Below, piece by piece: positions 1-10,559 of a DNA stretch of 64,000 nt. Origin of the DNA: Phellopilus nigrolimitatus (Eukaryota > Basidiomycota > Agaricomycetes > Hymenochaetales > Hymenochaetaceae). The notes below the pieces were generated by a model. That model was given only the letters and a program-made list of their open reading frames with translations. It did no database searches and was not told where the DNA came from. Location of the stretch: NCBI GenBank assembly GCA_021029095.1, contig JAJOHG010000028.1, forward strand, positions 186,001 through 250,000, given 5' to 3'. Each line of letters opens with the position of its first letter. Within the stretch, counting starts at the first letter, position 1. A program made the translations under genes and the position numbers.

Positions 1-1221
1 TCTTAGTCCCGCATATAGAAGCGAAATGGTCCTGTGGACTAGGAGGAGCAGAGGACACTGTGCACGACTCTTCACTTCCAGAAATCACACCCTGCGAATC
101 GTACGGCGCGGACGATGCATCAAAGAATCCAATACTCTTGAATTTGGATGTGTCGGAAAACATGTCGAGCACATTGAACCCGTAAGATTTTAGTTCATAG
201 CTCTGCGGGAGCGTGTGGAAGTGATCAGAATCTCCTGGCGGAAGAACCTGAGCGGTTGGTGTTCGACTATCTTGGTATGGGATGTACCCTTCATATTGCT
301 GAAGGGAAGGATAATCAAATGAGGTGCCGAAATAATCATAAGAGCGAGCAGCTTGGGTGTGCTCGGACACGTCGTACGAGCCGGGTGCAATCGCTGGGAG
401 AAACACGTGCGACTCCATCGAACCATTAGCTGGAAAATTCTGGAAAGGGGCGACCTCTGCCATAGGTACAGGCTGATGGGGCCCGCTTCCTAAGAAATCG
501 TGCGAGCCATTGATCGCAGAGGAAGCAGGGAAGCTACCTGGAATTTGCCCGGACGACTGGACAGAACGAGGAGCATGCTGGTTAAGAAAGGGATCCGGAC
601 AGAAAGTGGAAGGAACGAATGTAGAAGGAGCGAGAAGGTCAGTAGAGCTTTGCTCTAAGGATGGAGGGAACAGGTTTTGAGCTGTAATTGGCGCATAAAA
701 AGGGCCGATAGGGTTGGAATAGAAGGGTTGAGGAAGAAAGGCCATCTGAGGATCTAGCCTAGAAGACCCGTTCACGACTGGGGCATTCTGTCCGTTCGGG
801 AGTACATCGCGACGGTTCTGCGCTTGATCATGAAAGCTGGAATTAACAGCTCTGTTGATTCCATCTTGCACCATAGGCAAGTCATTCGTCTGCGAGCTCC
901 ATTGAAAGACATTTTGAGTCTGGGTCGCTAGACGACTATTTGGATTGCCAGAATCCGCAGAGCGCGTCGAGTAGATCTGTCCGAGATCATTAAAGTAAGG
1001 ATTATTACTCTGAGCCAGATCTCCATCGTGAAAGTCTGGGTGAGGCAGTCCTGAGCTAAGGACGCGCGCACATAGCAAGTCAGAACTGGACTGAGAACGA
1101 AACACGAGAAATCGAGAATAACACACCTGAAGTCCAACCCGGAACATAAGGCATAGCTAGGATGGGCCAAGGGGAAGTTTCCATTTCTGGAGTCAAAATG
1201 CGAGTGCTGTAAGGTATTCAT
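1..1221 (-). CDS. Hypothetical low-complexity protein, 3' part beyond window edge
   Basis: Partial gene read leftwards off the window. The start ATG is at 1221; exon 1 is 1221-1127, a 71-nt intron follows (1126-1056, donor GTGTGT, acceptor CTTAG), and exon 2 stays open from 1055 to base 1. That gives about 380 N-terminal residues, rich in Ser, Pro, Gln, Asn, Phe and Tyr and apparently disordered, with no recognisable domain, signal peptide or membrane segment. Such leaders are common in fungal C2H2 or Zn2Cys6 transcription factors, whose DNA-binding domain may lie at the far C-terminus, but that part is outside the window, so the function is unknown. A TATA-like box lies about 65 nt upstream. 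The frame is uninterrupted over 1 kb and the intron is well formed, so the gene itself is fairly secure. Confidence 0.7.
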
Positions 1222-1282
1222 GCCGCGCTTCGTTGGGGAGGGAGGGGATGTGTATGGACGAGGCTCGAGGACGAAAAGCACG

Positions 1283-1290
1283 CTTATATA
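1283..1290 (-). promoter_or_regulatory. TATA-like box of the left-edge gene
   Basis: On the minus strand the sequence reads TATATAAG, about 65 nt upstream of the start at 1221. Its position and sequence fit a core promoter element; no transcript data are available. Confidence 0.4.
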
Positions 1291-1746
1291 CCTGACCTAG
1301 ACACAGTGCTGTGTCGCTTTGATGCCATGAGGTTCGTGGCTTGGACTCGAAGCATGTCCTGCATGTACTTCTGTGGCTTAATTGCTGAGGTATCCGATTA
1401 AATCTTGCGAAAAGTAGAAACCGGGTGAAAGAAAGAGCGCGAACAGACGTGTAGCTCCATCGGGCACCAAACAACGCAACAAAAAGAACAGTTCCCATTG
1501 TGGATGGAAGCAGTGCTCACAGAACATAGAGATTCCTTTGTGCGATAATGCTTTTCCTTGAGTCTGTTGGTTCTTGAACACGATTCGATCAGAAATAAGC
1601 AGCAGCCAGCAGCAGCCACAATCTTCACGACGGATATAGATTTAGATCTCGATTAAAGCAGAGAGTCCTTGCAGGAATTCGAGTCAGATCCGAAAGTACA
1701 ATGTGAGCACAGGCAAATAAGCGACGACACGCATTGTGCTCACCTC

Positions 1747-1788
1747 TTTTCTTGAGAATTCTACGAAGCCTCGGAATTCTCAAGAAAA
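1747..1788. repeat. Perfect 15-bp inverted repeat, 12-nt loop
   Basis: Arms 1747-1761 and 1774-1788 are exact reverse complements, each containing TTGAGAATTC or its complement. The site lies in the divergent promoter region, so it could be a binding site for a dimeric regulator or merely a hairpin; the sequence alone does not decide. Confidence 0.7.
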
Positions 1789-2443
1789 AACAAAGCTCGC
1801 CTGGTTTTCAGACGCCACAAAAGCAGGGACCAAGTTCTTCATGTCTTCGTGGAGCTTGAAAAGCGCTTTCGATTTCCCCTGATAAGTGGTGATACACGAC
1901 AGCCGCCTGCCACTGCTCTGTGGCCTGTCCGGATCTGGTGCGTGCGACGAAAGACGTCAGCCTTCACAGCCGCTCTAAGAAGGAGTGATTATACTCAAGA
2001 TCTGATGTACGAAGTTGGCCTCGGTCGCCATCGTGACTTTCTGTGGTCGAAATCGGCGCGCTTGAGTGAAAGCATGCTGATCTCGCGTATCTCAGCTCGG
2101 AGAGACCGTAACTTCAGATGAATCGAGCTCGGAACGGTTCGCAACGGGAATGAGAAGGCCGCGTTGAGTTTGATTGCGATGAGAGAGTTCATTTGCATTG
2201 GAAAGTCCAGCATAGCGCGAGAGGACAGACGACCGTCTGAAGAGCTTTGCTGAAAGTGAGAACTAGAGTCGTTCATGATCGATTGAAAGCCGCCACTTAC
2301 GTATGGTAGCCACTTAAATTACATAAGCAATGTTTGTATTCGTGGGAACAAGTGAAGCTATCGATGTTACTATTGTTAGTCGGTCCGAGGAGCCGTCGCG
2401 GTTGTCGCCGTCGCCGTCCGAACTGTGACGACGTTTCCTGCTC

Positions 2444-2450
2444 ATAAAAT
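2444..2450 (+). promoter_or_regulatory. TATA-like box of phosphoglycerate kinase
   Basis: ATAAAAT about 52 nt upstream of the kinase start, followed by a pyrimidine-rich tract up to the ATG (CGACCACCATG). This is typical of strongly expressed fungal housekeeping genes. Confidence 0.4.
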
Positions 2451-2501
2451 CCGCCTCCGTCAATCTACTCTTGTTTCTGCACAACTTGACCATCGACCAC
2501 C

Positions 2502-4118
2502 ATGTCTCTCTCCAACAAGCTCTCCATTTCCGACCTCGACCTCAAAGGCAAGAAGGTCCTTATCCGTGTCGACTTCAATGTCCCTATGCAGGATGGCAAA
2601 ATCACTAACCCCGCAGTGCGTATAATAATCAGGGACTTTCTCGCGACATCAGTCAGAACTGACATGCTGCGCGGCCGTGCAGCGCATCGTCGCCGCGCTT
2701 CCGACAGTCAGATACGCGCTCGATAATGGTCGGTAGTTGCATGGACCGGCCGTGCTGCATATATGCTGACGTCTTCCGAAGGCGCGCACGCCGTCATTCT
2801 AATGTCGCATCTCGGTCGTCCGGACGGCAAGGTCGTCTCCAAATACTCCCTCGAGTCTGTCGCGAAGGAAGTCTCCGAGCGCCTCAAGAAGCCTGTTACC
2901 TTTCTCAAAGATAGCGTCGGGCCCGACGTCGAGTCCGCCGTCGCGTCCGCCGATGCGGGCTCTGTCCTGTTGCTCGAGAACCTGCGCTTCCACATCGAGG
3001 AGGAGGGTTCCGTGAAGAACAAGGATGGCTCGAAGACGAAAGCAGACCCCGCCGCTGTCAAGACGTTCCGTGAGGGGCTCACAAAGCTCGGCGATGTGTA
3101 CGTGAACGACGCGTTCGGAACCGCGCATCGCGCGCATTCGAGCATGGTCGGCGTGGAGCTCCCACAGCGTGCGGCAGGCTTCCTCATGAAAAAGGAGCTC
3201 GAGTTCTTCGCGAAGGCACTGGAGCACCCCGAGCGCCCGTTCCTTGCCATCCTCGGTGGCGCCAAGGTCTCCGACAAGATCCAGCTCATTGACAACATGC
3301 TCGACAAGGTCAACAAGCTCATCATCTGTGGTGGAATGGCGTTCACCTTCAAGAAGACCCTGGACAGTGTTTCTGTTCGTCCTCTCCGATCTAAACTTAT
3401 TTTAATGCTTACAATGTCACGTGCTCGGTGTCGGGCGTACAGATCGGTAAATCCCTTTTTGATGAGGCGGGCTCGAAGAAGGTCGCGGCACTCGTCGAGA
3501 AGGCGAAGAAGAATGGCGTTGAACTTGTTTTCCCGGTTGACTACATTACAGCGGACGACTTTAACAAGGACGCGAAGACGAGCACGGCCACGGACGAGAG
3601 CGGCATTCCTGACGACTGGATGGGCCTTGACTGCGGACCGGAAAGCCGCAAGCTCTTCAAGGAGACGGTCCTCAGTGCGAAGACCATCCTCTGGAACGGG
3701 TGCGTCGCATCTCCGCTTTTCCCTCCACTTTAATTTCAAAATTTCTCTCCGACCCCCATTCTTATACGTATGAACCGTATCGGTGCAGGCCCCCAGGTGT
3801 TTTCGAATTCCCGGCATTCGCAGGCGGTTCCGAGGCGTTGCTCGACGCGAACATCGAAGCGGCTAAGAATGGTGCCGTTGTCATCGTAGGTGGCGGGGAC
3901 ACCGCGACCGTTGTCGTGCAGCACGGTGCGGACGACAAGCTCAGCCACGTCAGCACCGGGGGTGGTGCGAGTTTGGAACTCCTAGAGGGCAAGGTGCGTC
4001 TTCATCTTATATGCATACACAATCCAATCCTGTGCACGTCTATGATGAACGAACTGACAATGCTCTTGTTCGCGGATAGACCTTACCAGGCGTCGCAGCG
4101 CTCAGCGACAAGTCCTGA
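2502..4118 (+). CDS. PGK1: Phosphoglycerate kinase
   Basis: Glycolytic enzyme transferring phosphate between 1,3-bisphosphoglycerate and ADP in the cytosol. Six exons: 2502-2615, 2683-2728, 2782-3374, 3443-3699, 3789-3993 and 4080-4118, giving 417 aa, the usual length for the family. Recognisable motifs in order: IRVDFNVP near the N-terminus, [71 protein letters not shown] across intron 4, and the nucleotide-binding GGGDTATVV with [14 protein letters not shown] near the C-terminus. All introns are GT-AG and the reading frame closes exactly at each junction. No defect is visible. The start is the ATG in CGACCACCATG; a TATA-like box precedes it. Confidence 0.97.
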
Positions 4119-4562
4119 GCCTGGGGACATTCGTGCGTTGATAGTGAGGGGAAATGATACAATAAAATGGAATTAAGAGCGAAGTATCAACGCTGTTGTA
4201 CGAGTACTTAGGTATCTAGCATGTCCTAAATTAGTGTTTTACTGAAAATCATAACGATAGACAATTACATGATATCTGAGGAGAAACAGTGGACAATTCC
4301 TATGTCGACAGTTGTAATACTCAATCGCATCTGTTCGTAGCAGAAATAGGTTAGGGCTGGCTTATGTAAATAAGCAAGATTCAAACACCGCAACCGTTCG
4401 GCCGAAAGAGTCACGTGTAAGTCCTTTTCTCTAAATGACTCCTTCGCCGCCATTTTTCTCTGGGCATTGATGCTCTTTGTTTACTAAACTTGACGTCTTT
4501 ACAAGACAAAACCCTCAAAAGCTGTCCAGCGACGGACAAATTGGCTTGGGCGTGTCGCAATA
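4119..4562. other. Intergenic spacer between kinase and transporter genes
   Basis: A/T-rich 3' region of the kinase gene and 5' region of the next gene. No further gene or repeat is seen. Confidence 0.6.
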
Positions 4563-6608
4563 ATGGAAGTATCAAGCCAAGATAGACTTAGAGGCGACTC
4601 GGACACTGATTGTGAACGAACACCTCTCCTTTCCTCCAACGATCGACACCAATACGAGGCCAATGACTGGCAGGCCACCTCCCGCCCATGCAGCACGGAA
4701 AACTCAGTCGCTTCGAGTAGAGAAAGTGAACGACTAGCTCCATTCGCGTGGGGACCGCTCATGTCTATTCTGTCCATGGCACTCGTCCAACCGTTGTGCT
4801 TCGAGCTCATATTTCCATTTATCAGTAATTAACTTTGTTGAAGAACGGTGTAAGCATTTCAATTAAACATAATTTTCAGATCAAATGATCGTTGAGAATG
4901 GTATTGTGGATGACCCTGAGCAGGTCGGGTTTTATTCTGGGTTCATCGAATCGGTCTTTCAGGTCATGAGCTTTCTAGCGGGTGAGTCTTTTCGTCTGCT
5001 TAAAATATTTAATAATACCTGGTTGATTCCCTTTGTTACTAGTTATGCCATGTTCCTTTATGTCGGATCGCCTGGGGCGCAAACCAGTGGTGTTAGCGGG
5101 AACGGCTGGCATGGCCCTTTCCATTACGCTTTTCGGCGTCAGCAAATCTTACTGGATGATGATCGCTACCAGATGTATCGGAGGTACCCTTGGTGGAACT
5201 ATGTCGTCAGTTTTTTACTGCCAGATCTGAACGTAAGGAAAACTCATTTGGCGAACTTTATTTTACAGAGCACTCAAGGTCATGATGGCAGAGATCTACA
5301 CAGAAAAAGCCCACCGCGCGTCTGCATTCTCGATATATCAAGTGCGTTTAGTCTTGGTTGTCTGTTCCGAGGGGAGAAAAAAAAAAGAGAACTGTGATGT
5401 TTACAATTGTTCTCCCCGAAGATTGCGTTTCGTATCGGCCAAATCACGGGGCAGCCGCTTGGTGGACTCCTATCCCACCCAGCGCGGAACATACCTATAT
5501 TCGACACGCCGTTCTGGCGGAAATACCCTTTCTCCCTTCCGTGTCTCATCGCGTCTGCGATCGCAATATCGTCTGCGGTCTGGGCGTACTTCACACTCGA
5601 AGAGGCCAGTCTCTCTAATCGGCACTGTGCGCAATCAATTGAGACAAATATGTAGACACTGCCTTCGAAGCGCCTAAAAAAATACCAGAAGGTCAACGGT
5701 GATGGGGAAACGGCATCACACAGATTCGAAGACAATCTAGAAGCTGAAGTTGAGCTTGCGTCGAACGAGCGAGTCTCGGTCACGTCTGTACTTACGCCAC
5801 ATGTTATATCTGTGCTCGTGAGCATCTTCATCATGACGATTGTATCCGAGACTATCTTTGCATTGTGGGTGCCCATGTTCCTTCTGAGTTAAATGTACTC
5901 ATAGGTTCAACCGCAGGTATCCGCTCTTTGCTTTCACGCCCATCACTTCAGGTGGGCTCGGGCTCTCTGAGGCTCAGATCGGCGCACACATGGCAATCCG
6001 CTCTGCCTTCAACATCATTGTGATGTGTTTCTACGTGCCCTTCGCGTCGCGCCTGGGTGCCGTGCGGCTGTACCAAGTAGGAATGTCGCTCTGGCCGCTT
6101 GCAATGGCGTGCTTCCCCTTGCTGAACGCGCTCGCTCGAACTAAGAGTACGAGCGTGGGAACATGGACCTTCGATGCAGCCGCTGGGGTGTTCTTCATGC
6201 TTTGGAGCCTGGGAAACTTGGTCTGGCGTACGTGGCAAAGACGTCCAATCGTCTTATCTTCCTCGAGAGGGAGCTGAATTGTATCTTTCTTCACCAGCGA
6301 GCTCGCAGATTGTCGTCATCGAGGCGCCACCATCTCCGGAAGCGCTTGCTGTGGTCAATGTATGCCTTTCGTCTTTCCGAACTATCCTATACTCCATCTA
6401 CTTGAACTCAAACCAATGTCTATAGGGACTCGCGCAAATGGTGCAGACCTTCACCATGGCTATCGCTCCGGCATTCGTCACCAGTCTTTTCGCATTCTCT
6501 GTCAATAATCACGTTATCGGAGGTAATCTAGTATATGTCGTCATGCTGGCCATGAGCTGCGTAGGCGCCCTCCATTGCCTTACTCTTAGGGAGCCGGTTT
6601 TGCAATGA
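4563..6608 (+). CDS. MFS transporter, ZIFL-like family
   Basis: Multipass membrane carrier of the major facilitator superfamily; the pattern recalls the fungal relatives of plant zinc-induced facilitator-like (ZIFL) proteins, but the substrate is unknown. Nine exons: 4563-4824, 4880-4981, 5043-5205, 5269-5341, 5422-5604, 5656-5864, 5917-6227, 6298-6359 and 6426-6608, total 515 aa. Visible features: a hydrophilic cytosolic N-terminus of about 60 residues, FELIFPFINQMI, the MFS loop motif SDRLGRKPV near residue 130, ITGQPLGGLLSHP, hydrophobic segments throughout, a hydrophilic central loop of about 50 residues, and ISSAVWAYFTLEE before it. The intron after residue pair EE (5605-5655) must have a GC donor (GAG/GCCAGT) to keep the frame; the others are GT-AG. 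It appears intact if that intron is real. Confidence 0.88.
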
Positions 6609-7390
6609 TTGCTGGCAAAAGCTCCTGCAATATATACATGATATCTCGATCGCTCATTCTTCAAGGCCAACGCGGCCATCGGACACCTAAGGGGTGGGTC
6701 GTCCATTGTATCTGATACGGATCTGTCTCTACCTTCTGCTGATTGACAGTGAATTCAGAATGAATGTACATGCAAAATGTAATCAGTAACAAGATGCAAT
6801 AAATGCCCTGCTTGTAGGACTTCAGGCGCGGTTATCTCAGTTCTCGTGTCTTTTCATAGCCTGTCTTTTTTTCGAATTCTTTCATTACAGGAGCATTTTA
6901 GCCAGAGCGAAAGACATCCCAATGAAGCTCAGCCGCACATCTTTGACCATAACATGGTGCACAAAATCGATGGGTAAAAATAAGTTTGAACCAGACTGGA
7001 ACTAGGTGGAACACGTCAAAACAAATACAATTGCAAAAAACGTTGTCGAAGTAAACGATGCTTATTCGCCCGCTACCGGAATCGTCATGAATTGTTCTCT
7101 CATTGCTCATCCATCGCTCCACTTAGAAACTTTGCGCGCACCTTCTGGATATCCATGCATTATATATATGAGACGTACATATTTGAATACTCATATTATA
7201 GCGATTTTCTTCCGAAATGTATCGCAAAAATGCGCAAGCTCAAACAGGGTGGATTTAGATTTGGCTATGCCAATCTCGAACTTGTTATTCAGAAAAAACA
7301 TTATTCTGCATGTGTATCAAACATGTATATTCCGTGCACTATCTGCCAACGAGGGGCTAGACACATCACTGCCGCGATCGGCGAGAACGT
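6609..7390. other. Intergenic, A/T-rich
   Basis: 3' side of the transporter gene and 3' side of the small minus-strand gene (convergent). Several short frames are present, but none has coding features I can support. Confidence 0.55.
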
Positions 7391-7951
7391 TCACTCGTCA
7401 ATCCCCGACACCTCAGCCATGTTGTTGTCAATGAGCTGGGTGATCTGTTCCTTTTTCTCATTCCAGCTGTTGAGCATATTTTTTGCCACATTTTCAAGCT
7501 GGGTTTCGAACACGAAAGTATCGCACGGGGGCAAGGTATCGCACGGGGGCGAGGAAGCGACGAGCCAGTGGCGGACCACCATGATAAACCAAGGGTCGAA
7601 TTGTTGCTTGAAGTAGGCTACGACTGTGTCCCGTGAGTCGTGACCACGCGTAAGTATGCATCGCTTTACAAAAGAACAAAAGAGACAGGGATAGACGGGA
7701 AGGACGTACATTCGAGCTTTACCGACGTTTTTTCGTCTGTCTCGATGCGCAGCCTAAGGGTGTACCCCTTTCGTACCGCGGACGGTTTTTTGTTCCAGGC
7801 TTGTCTCACTGTAGCACAGAGCCACACGAATGTTAAATTCCGCGAAGGGGGCAAACAAAACGGCGGATGGGTACTCACATCCCTCAAGTTCTTGCAGGGC
7901 GGGAGATTTTTCCAGGTATGGGCTTGGTTGATCAAGTATTTCATTGGACAT
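7391..7951 (-). CDS. Small hypothetical protein, paralog 1
   Basis: Three-exon gene on the minus strand: 7951-7879, 7808-7710 and 7623-7391, total 134 aa. Introns of 70 and 86 nt have GTGAGT and GTACGT donors and ACAG acceptors, and both split a codon after its first base. I recognise no domain. The protein starts MSNEILDQPS, has a basic middle exon and ends in a helical-looking acidic segment (FETQLENVAKNMLNSW, then LIDNNMAEV). The gene at 9070-9668 has the same exon count and the same intron phases, and matches at FxxxxxxxAxxMxxSW, so the two form a diverged tandem pair. Both have related repeat units upstream. In exon 3 a short direct repeat (CCCCCGTGCGATAC twice) encodes PPCDT twice. Confidence 0.6.
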
Positions 7952-8030
7952 GGTGCTGGTGTTCGGTTGCGTTGCGATTTACTTCGCGAGAAATGGAGGC
8001 CTTTAAAGGCCTGAGGGAGGTCGGGATACC

Positions 8031-8335
8031 CTTTTGGATTATTCTCGGGGCATCGCGAGAGAGGGTATAGCACACCGGTGTTGGTAAGTGCACTTTGAGC
8101 TTTGCATAGTGGCCTGCACGACCAGGTCATACAGTTGCGAGGGCTTGACCGTGAATGCATGCAAATTCGACCATAAAGAGGAATAAATCTGGACATTGAA
8201 ACGCAAACATGGAATGCTCGCAAATCAAAAGCCGCAAAGATGAGAAAGAGAGGGAATGATATGCGCAGTGGCGTAGTATGCTTTGAGCTTTGCAGGGCGA
8301 TGTGCAGGAGAGAGTGCGACAGTCGCGAGGGCACA
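8031..8335. repeat. Upstream repeat cluster of paralog 1
   Basis: Two degenerate units (about 8088-8150 and 8281-8335) with core (C)TTTGAGCTTTGCA, then a CCTGCA or GTGCAGGA box, then AGTTGCGAGGG or AGTCGCGAGGG. A preceding TTGGATTATTCTCGGGG...AGAGGGTATAG block resembles one at 9913-9955. The same units lie upstream of paralog 2. Confidence 0.55.
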
Positions 8336-9069
8336 GAGCTTGCCGTGCAAACTTGTCAGGTAAAAAGACAAGCTTGAATGAGAATCGGAACGGAGAGAAC
8401 GGCTCGAAGCAAAGGCAACGAGTCCATTGGACGTCGCAAAGGTATAAAATTAGCTACAGTAACGAGGGATTGGACTCTCATTTCTCCATTTTGCAGTACC
8501 TCCTGAATAGTGAATAGCTCTGCAGTAAACACACTCATCCCCTTCTAACTAACTTACGTCCTTTCAATGGTGTAATATGTATTACAAGTGCACGGCTTGG
8601 AACAGGGCTGGGTTTAGAGCTTCCCCATGCCAGTCTCGTCGGAATCTGTCCGCACGTCGAAAATCAAGAGGAAAACAGTCAGGACTCAGGAATGTTATGA
8701 ATGCTTATGAAAAATCAGAAATCGGTTTATAGCTGCCTATACTCAGCAGCCTAAGGCAAGCGGAGTACCTGACGGAAGAGCATGGGAATCTCGCAGCTAG
8801 ACGAACGCAGGCGCGATTGCACGACTGAGAAATTGGGATGAGATGAAGCAGGCGGGATCAAGGAAGAGACTTTACACTCGTTTATCTTGTTTATTCAGAA
8901 ACGGGAACATGGAAAGTATCACTACCAGTGCTATCAAGCATCCGTATACCATACGCTATTGCTATTGGCTAACGAGACATCTGCTCCAAGGTACTGCAAT
9001 TAAAAGAACCGACTGCCCGCACTACACACGTCACCGCCGCGTTCGCAGAAAGGGAACTCGAGCATAGAA
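8336..9069. other. Intergenic between the paralogs
   Basis: Separates the upstream repeats of paralog 1 from the stop codon of paralog 2. No gene or recognised repeat is seen. Confidence 0.5.
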
Positions 9070-9668
9070 CTAAAAATCGAAGTCAAACGGCTCACCGTGG
9101 TCAAACGGTTCGGCCTGTCTGCCTTCGAAGGGCGCAGTGATGCTCTTTCCCCCATCCGCACGCCAGCTGTCGATCATCCCTTGCGCAATGCGCTCGATAT
9201 GAGTATCGAACTCGGAGGGGGCGCATCGGGAGGCGTCGCGGAAGCAGGGAACCCGCATCATTTTCTCATTTGGGGATCTCTTGAAACCCCAGACTGTATT
9301 TCCGGAGTTGAACGTCAGTAAAATTGTTTTGTGAAACAATAAAAAGGGAGTGGGGGTGGAGAGATAGACGAAAAGGACGTACGCTGGAGCATCACCTGTG
9401 TCGGATGAAAATCCCTGACGACGCATAGAGAAATATAGTACGGCTTAGACTGTTCAGTTTCATTTCGGGCTTTAATCACTGCGATGCAGAGCCATGCAAG
9501 TCAGGAAATTTCAACGAATGCGGAGAAGGGATAACGAGGAAAATAGAGCTTACGGTCATAAAGCTCTCGCACGGAAGGAACATCTTTCACGAGATGATTT
9601 TCATACTCCCCTAGAGCGGCAAATTGTTCACCTTGAATTTGTTGGAAAGGCGCTTCGGAAGTCGACAT
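9070..9668 (-). CDS. Small hypothetical protein, paralog 2
   Basis: Three-exon minus-strand gene: 9668-9554, 9478-9383 and 9293-9070, total 144 aa. Introns (75 and 89 nt) use GTAAGC and GTACGT donors and end GCAG or ACAG; both follow the first base of a codon, as in the paralog at 7391-7951. The protein starts MSTSEAPFQQ, contains YENHLVKDVPSVRELYD, which aligns with YLEKSPALQELEG of the neighbour, then FDTHIERIAQGMIDSW, aligned with FETQLENVAKNMLNSW, and ends in an acidic/aromatic tail (EPFDHGEPFDFDF). No known domain, signal peptide or membrane segment is visible. Gene structure and conservation between the two copies argue that both are real; the function is unknown. Confidence 0.6.
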
Positions 9669-9739
9669 GATGCTGGTGAAGAATTGCAGTTCCGTTTCTG
9701 TTTTACGCAGAATGCAGGTTTTTATAGTCTTGAGAGAAA

Positions 9740-10060
9740 CTGACATACCTTTCTGGATTGCGGCCGGGGCGGTAGAGTATGCAGCATTCTTAAGAGGACT
9801 TTGAGGTTCAGTACGCAACGTTGTTTGGTGCATCTTAAGCCTTGCATAGTGACCTGCAAGAAAAGACGGTACATTTGCAAGGGTCACGGGTTTTGAGGTA
9901 GATTAACATTTCTGGATTGCGGCCAGGGTACCAGAGAGGTATAACACACAATATTGCTTGCTGGACTTTGAGCTTTGGTATGCAGCAGTGTTCAGTGCAC
10001 TTTGAGCTTTGCACACTTAGTGACCTGCAGGAGAGGATGGTGCAGTTGTAACGACCGCAA
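9740..10060. repeat. Upstream repeat cluster of paralog 2
   Basis: Two units (about 9828-9890 and 9994-10060) with CTTGCATAGTGACCTGCA and CACTTTGAGCTTTGCA...AGTGACCTGCAGGA. Two further blocks (9751 and 9915) carry TCTGGATTGCGGCC. Upstream of paralog 2 on its coding strand; related to the cluster at 8031-8335. Confidence 0.55.
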
Positions 10061-10559
10061 CAGTACGAGTGTAAACTTGGACTCGGGATGGGAACGAGAG
10101 GGCAAAAGGTGATGTGTATACTCAGTGCCAAAATAAACGGTAGTGTTTTCGGAGTCTCGACGACTTAGATGGTACGCTATATGTGTCGCCGCTTGTCATC
10201 TATTTCCGCCTTGGCTGCTGCTCTTTCCTTCTTCGCTGAACTATCCTCCGTACCATTCACACCGGTAGAACAAGATACTAGACTTTGCCACGCAATCACA
10301 AGTAGTATTATAGAATCACAGTCAAACGTCTGAGAAACGCCAAAAGTTCAAAGACGTATACATACACAGTTCAGTTGTATGAGGCCAAGTGACTTAGAGA
10401 CAAGTTTTCCGCGAGGTGAGCAGGACGGAGGTAAAATGCAAGCAAGATGTCAAGCGACCCAACTACCAAAAGCGGAACCAACCGCGTGCCGCTTGTTAAC
10501 CTTGCCTACTACTTACCACCATTGTCTCTCGAAAAGGACGTTGCAGCAACGCCTTTCAA
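10061..10559. other. Divergent intergenic region
   Basis: Between the upstream repeats of paralog 2 (minus) and the phosducin-like gene (plus). It contains ATGs at 10379, 10436 and 10447 whose frames do not join the next exon through a typical intron; they may be upstream open frames in the leader. Confidence 0.5.

Larger units (their letters stand above)
1222..2501. other. Divergent intergenic region
   Basis: Shared upstream region of the left-edge gene (minus) and phosphoglycerate kinase (plus). It holds two TATA-like boxes and one perfect inverted repeat. Short open frames at 1849-2121 (plus) and 1995-2276 (minus) overlap each other and show no family features, so I do not call them genes. 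Confidence 0.6.

Noticed and set aside
1747..1788. Heat-shock element reading of the inverted repeat
   Set aside because: GAA and TTC blocks do not have the required 2-nt spacing.
2708..3817. Long minus-strand frame opposite phosphoglycerate kinase
   Set aside because: Antisense shadow of a G/C-rich coding region that spans the kinase introns.
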